NCBI GenBank assembly: GCA_964440795.1 | Contig: CAYTTQ010000119.1 | Span: forward strand, 1 to 6,456 | Length of the DNA stretch: 6,456 bases | Source of the DNA: C00003060 sp964440795 | Lineage (GTDB): Bacteria; Desulfobacterota; Desulfobacteria; Desulfobacterales; C00003060 | Reading direction: 5' to 3' | Shown here: positions 5,458 to 6,456 of the stretch, in pieces | Layout of the letters: each line of letters begins with the position of its first letter | Numbering within the stretch: the first letter of the stretch is position 1 | Translations under genes and position numbers: made by a program | Notes under the pieces: generated by a model | What the model was told of the DNA's origin: nothing | The model's database searches: none | What the model saw: the letters and a program-made list of their open reading frames with translations, nothing else

Positions 5458-6288
5458 ATGGAGCGGTTGCGAAATATTGCCCCCCGATACGGTGACAGGC
5501 GGAGCGCTCCGGGGATCCTGATAGGCTCAACCGGCGGGTTGCTTCTGCTCGGTTTGATAACAGCCGTTCAGGTCATCTGCGGTTGGGCTTTGGCCGGTGA
5601 CGGTGGCCCCACGGGGCGACTGGATTATGCCGTCATTGACGAGGCGGCCGGAGAGCACAAGGGGGCGGTGAGGCTGGAGATTTCCGAGAAGCCGGGACGA
5701 CTTCAATGGCGGGAGGTCCGCACATTCGAATCGGTGAAAACCGATCGATTCGATGTAACTTTCGACCCAAATACACTTTTGCCCATTCAGTATGAACGTC
5801 GAATGCAAACGAAACAGGGGGGACAGATCCTGCGTCTGGAAGTTCAAGGCGACGAATTGGTGGCCATGTTTGAACGGACAACGGGGGGTCGGTTCACCCA
5901 ACGCTTGGCGCTACCCCCCGGCGAAGTCGTGATCGAACCCCTTTTGAAGTATTATCTTTCCCGGGTTTGCCAAGGGCCTGCCACGAAGGGACGGTTTACC
6001 TTAATCGTGTGGCTGGATGATGAGCTCGAGCGTTTTCGCTTAAAGTGGGAAATCAAGGAACGGGAAATGGTGGAAGTTCCTGCGGGCCGGTTTGAATGCG
6101 TCCGTCTGGAAGTCTCTTCGGTCGCCTGGTATCTTCGACTCATAACGCCGAGTCGATCGGTCTGGTTGCATGCCGCGGACGGGCATGCCATTGTTCGTAC
6201 GACGGTGCAACGCAGCCTGCTGGCAGAAGAGTGGCTCATGGTGCTAAGCCGTCGTCAAATGCCAGAAGTTCCTTCGTCGTCGCCCTGA
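5458..6288 (+). CDS. Exported or membrane-anchored DUF3108-like protein
   Basis: A 276-residue protein. An N-terminal basic stretch is followed by a hydrophobic segment (about 20-42) ending in WALAGD, which reads as a Sec signal peptide with cleavage after A46, or an uncleaved anchor. The mature part is beta-rich and follows the DUF3108 pattern: a lead strand GRLDYAV (53-59), FDPNTLLPIQYERR (102-115), RLEVQGDELVA (126-136), then VPAGRFECVRLEV (207-219) and a late hydrophobic strand ending SVWLHAADG (234-242). DUF3108 proteins are periplasmic or envelope proteins of unknown biochemistry with a barrel-like fold. Start ATG 5458 has only a weak TGGA site 10 bases upstream, but no better in-frame start precedes the signal segment. 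It lies 38 bp behind the glycosyltransferase, so it is probably the last gene of the operon and could bind or carry its product in the envelope. Role inferred only from position. Confidence 0.75.
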   Translation: MERLRNIAPRYGDRRSAPGILIGSTGGLLLLGLITAVQVICGWALAGDGGPTGRLDYAVIDEAAGEHKGAVRLEISEKPGRLQWREVRTFESVKTDRFDVTFDPNTLLPIQYERRMQTKQGGQILRLEVQGDELVAMFERTTGGRFTQRLALPPGEVVIEPLLKYYLSRVCQGPATKGRFTLIVWLDDELERFRLKWEIKEREMVEVPAGRFECVRLEVSSVAWYLRLITPSRSVWLHAADGHAIVRTTVQRSLLAEEWLMVLSRRQMPEVPSSSP

Positions 6289-6315
6289 TTCCCGTATCCC
6301 TACCCCATGCCCAAA

Positions 6316-6344
6316 ATGTCACACAATTGTCACATTTGACTGTT
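6316..6344 (+). promoter_or_regulatory. Pho box for a gene beyond the right edge
   Basis: ATGTCAC (6316-6322) and TTGTCAC (6327-6333) are direct repeats at 11-bp pitch separated by ACAA. Both match the PhoB half-site CTGTCAT/C at 5-6 of 7 positions. A poorer third unit, GACTGTT (6338-6344), follows ATTT in the same phase. The segment ACACAATTGT (6321-6330) is identical to 724-733 in the first Pho-like promoter and sits in the same register. It is 27 bp after the DUF3108 stop and points rightwards. Confidence 0.75.
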
Positions 6345-6386
6345 GTGTCCACTGCCGGCAAAATGATATAAAATATAGTTTATAAT
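6343..6386 (+). promoter_or_regulatory. Core promoter behind the second Pho box
   Basis: TTGTGT (6343-6348) and TATAAA (6367-6372) form a -35/-10 pair with an 18-bp spacer directly after the Pho units. A perfect TATAAT also occurs at 6381-6386, in a strongly AT-rich run from 6360 to 6391. Which of the two -10s is used cannot be decided. Confidence 0.5.
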
Positions 6387-6456
6387 CAAAATCTTCGGGG
6401 GGCCGAGTCGGGCTGTCGGTTGTTCATTAGGGACGACCGCCAAGGCCTGTTTTGCC
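6387..6456 (+). other. 5' leader of the next gene, truncated by the window
   Basis: No ATG or GTG start with a ribosome binding site appears before the window ends. The leader is at least 60 bases and GC-rich after the AT-rich promoter. The gene it serves is not visible. Confidence 0.4.

Noticed and set aside
6289..6315. Terminator after the DUF3108 gene
   Set aside because: No inverted repeat or T-run is visible in these 27 bases; termination may be Rho-dependent, or transcription may continue into the next gene.

Overview
The window looks like a chromosomal segment of a Gram-negative bacterium. The mix of families (PAPS-type sulfotransferase, DUF2334-like deacetylase, PHP-GT4 fusion, DUF3108 secreted protein, Acg-like nitroreductase remnant) and a tandem-repeat PhoB-type promoter would fit Desulfobacterota or a neighbouring proteobacterial group. 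That placement is an inference from gene content and style; no ribosomal or other taxonomic marker is present.

Layout: positions 1-349 (+) hold the decayed C-terminal part of a nitroreductase-family gene, with three in-frame stops, a one-base frameshift and a 63-bp insertion between 8-bp direct repeats. Convergent to it, 351-551 (-) is a small intact gene for a 66-residue zinc-ribbon protein with a textbook ribosome binding site. The intergenic region 552-853 carries a three-unit, 11-bp-period Pho-box-like promoter (719-747) and a strong leader hairpin (792-818) that reads into a four-gene run on the + strand.

The run is: sulfotransferase (854-2056), DUF2334/polysaccharide-deacetylase-like protein (2107-2877), an 836-residue fusion of an N-terminal PHP phosphoesterase-like domain to a C-terminal GT4 glycosyltransferase (2909-5419), and an exported or membrane-anchored DUF3108-like protein (5458-6288). 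Gaps are 50, 31 and 38 bp with no strong terminator, so the first three and probably all four are co-transcribed. After them a second Pho-box-like element (6316-6344) and -10 sequences drive a gene whose start lies beyond the right edge.

Working model (inference): a phosphate-starvation operon that remodels a glycolipid or surface glycan. The GT4 domain would add sugar to a lipid or glycan, the PHP domain would cleave a phosphoester, the deacetylase-like enzyme would trim an acyl or N-acetyl group, and the sulfotransferase would add a negatively charged sulfate in place of phosphate. The order of steps and the substrates are not readable from sequence.
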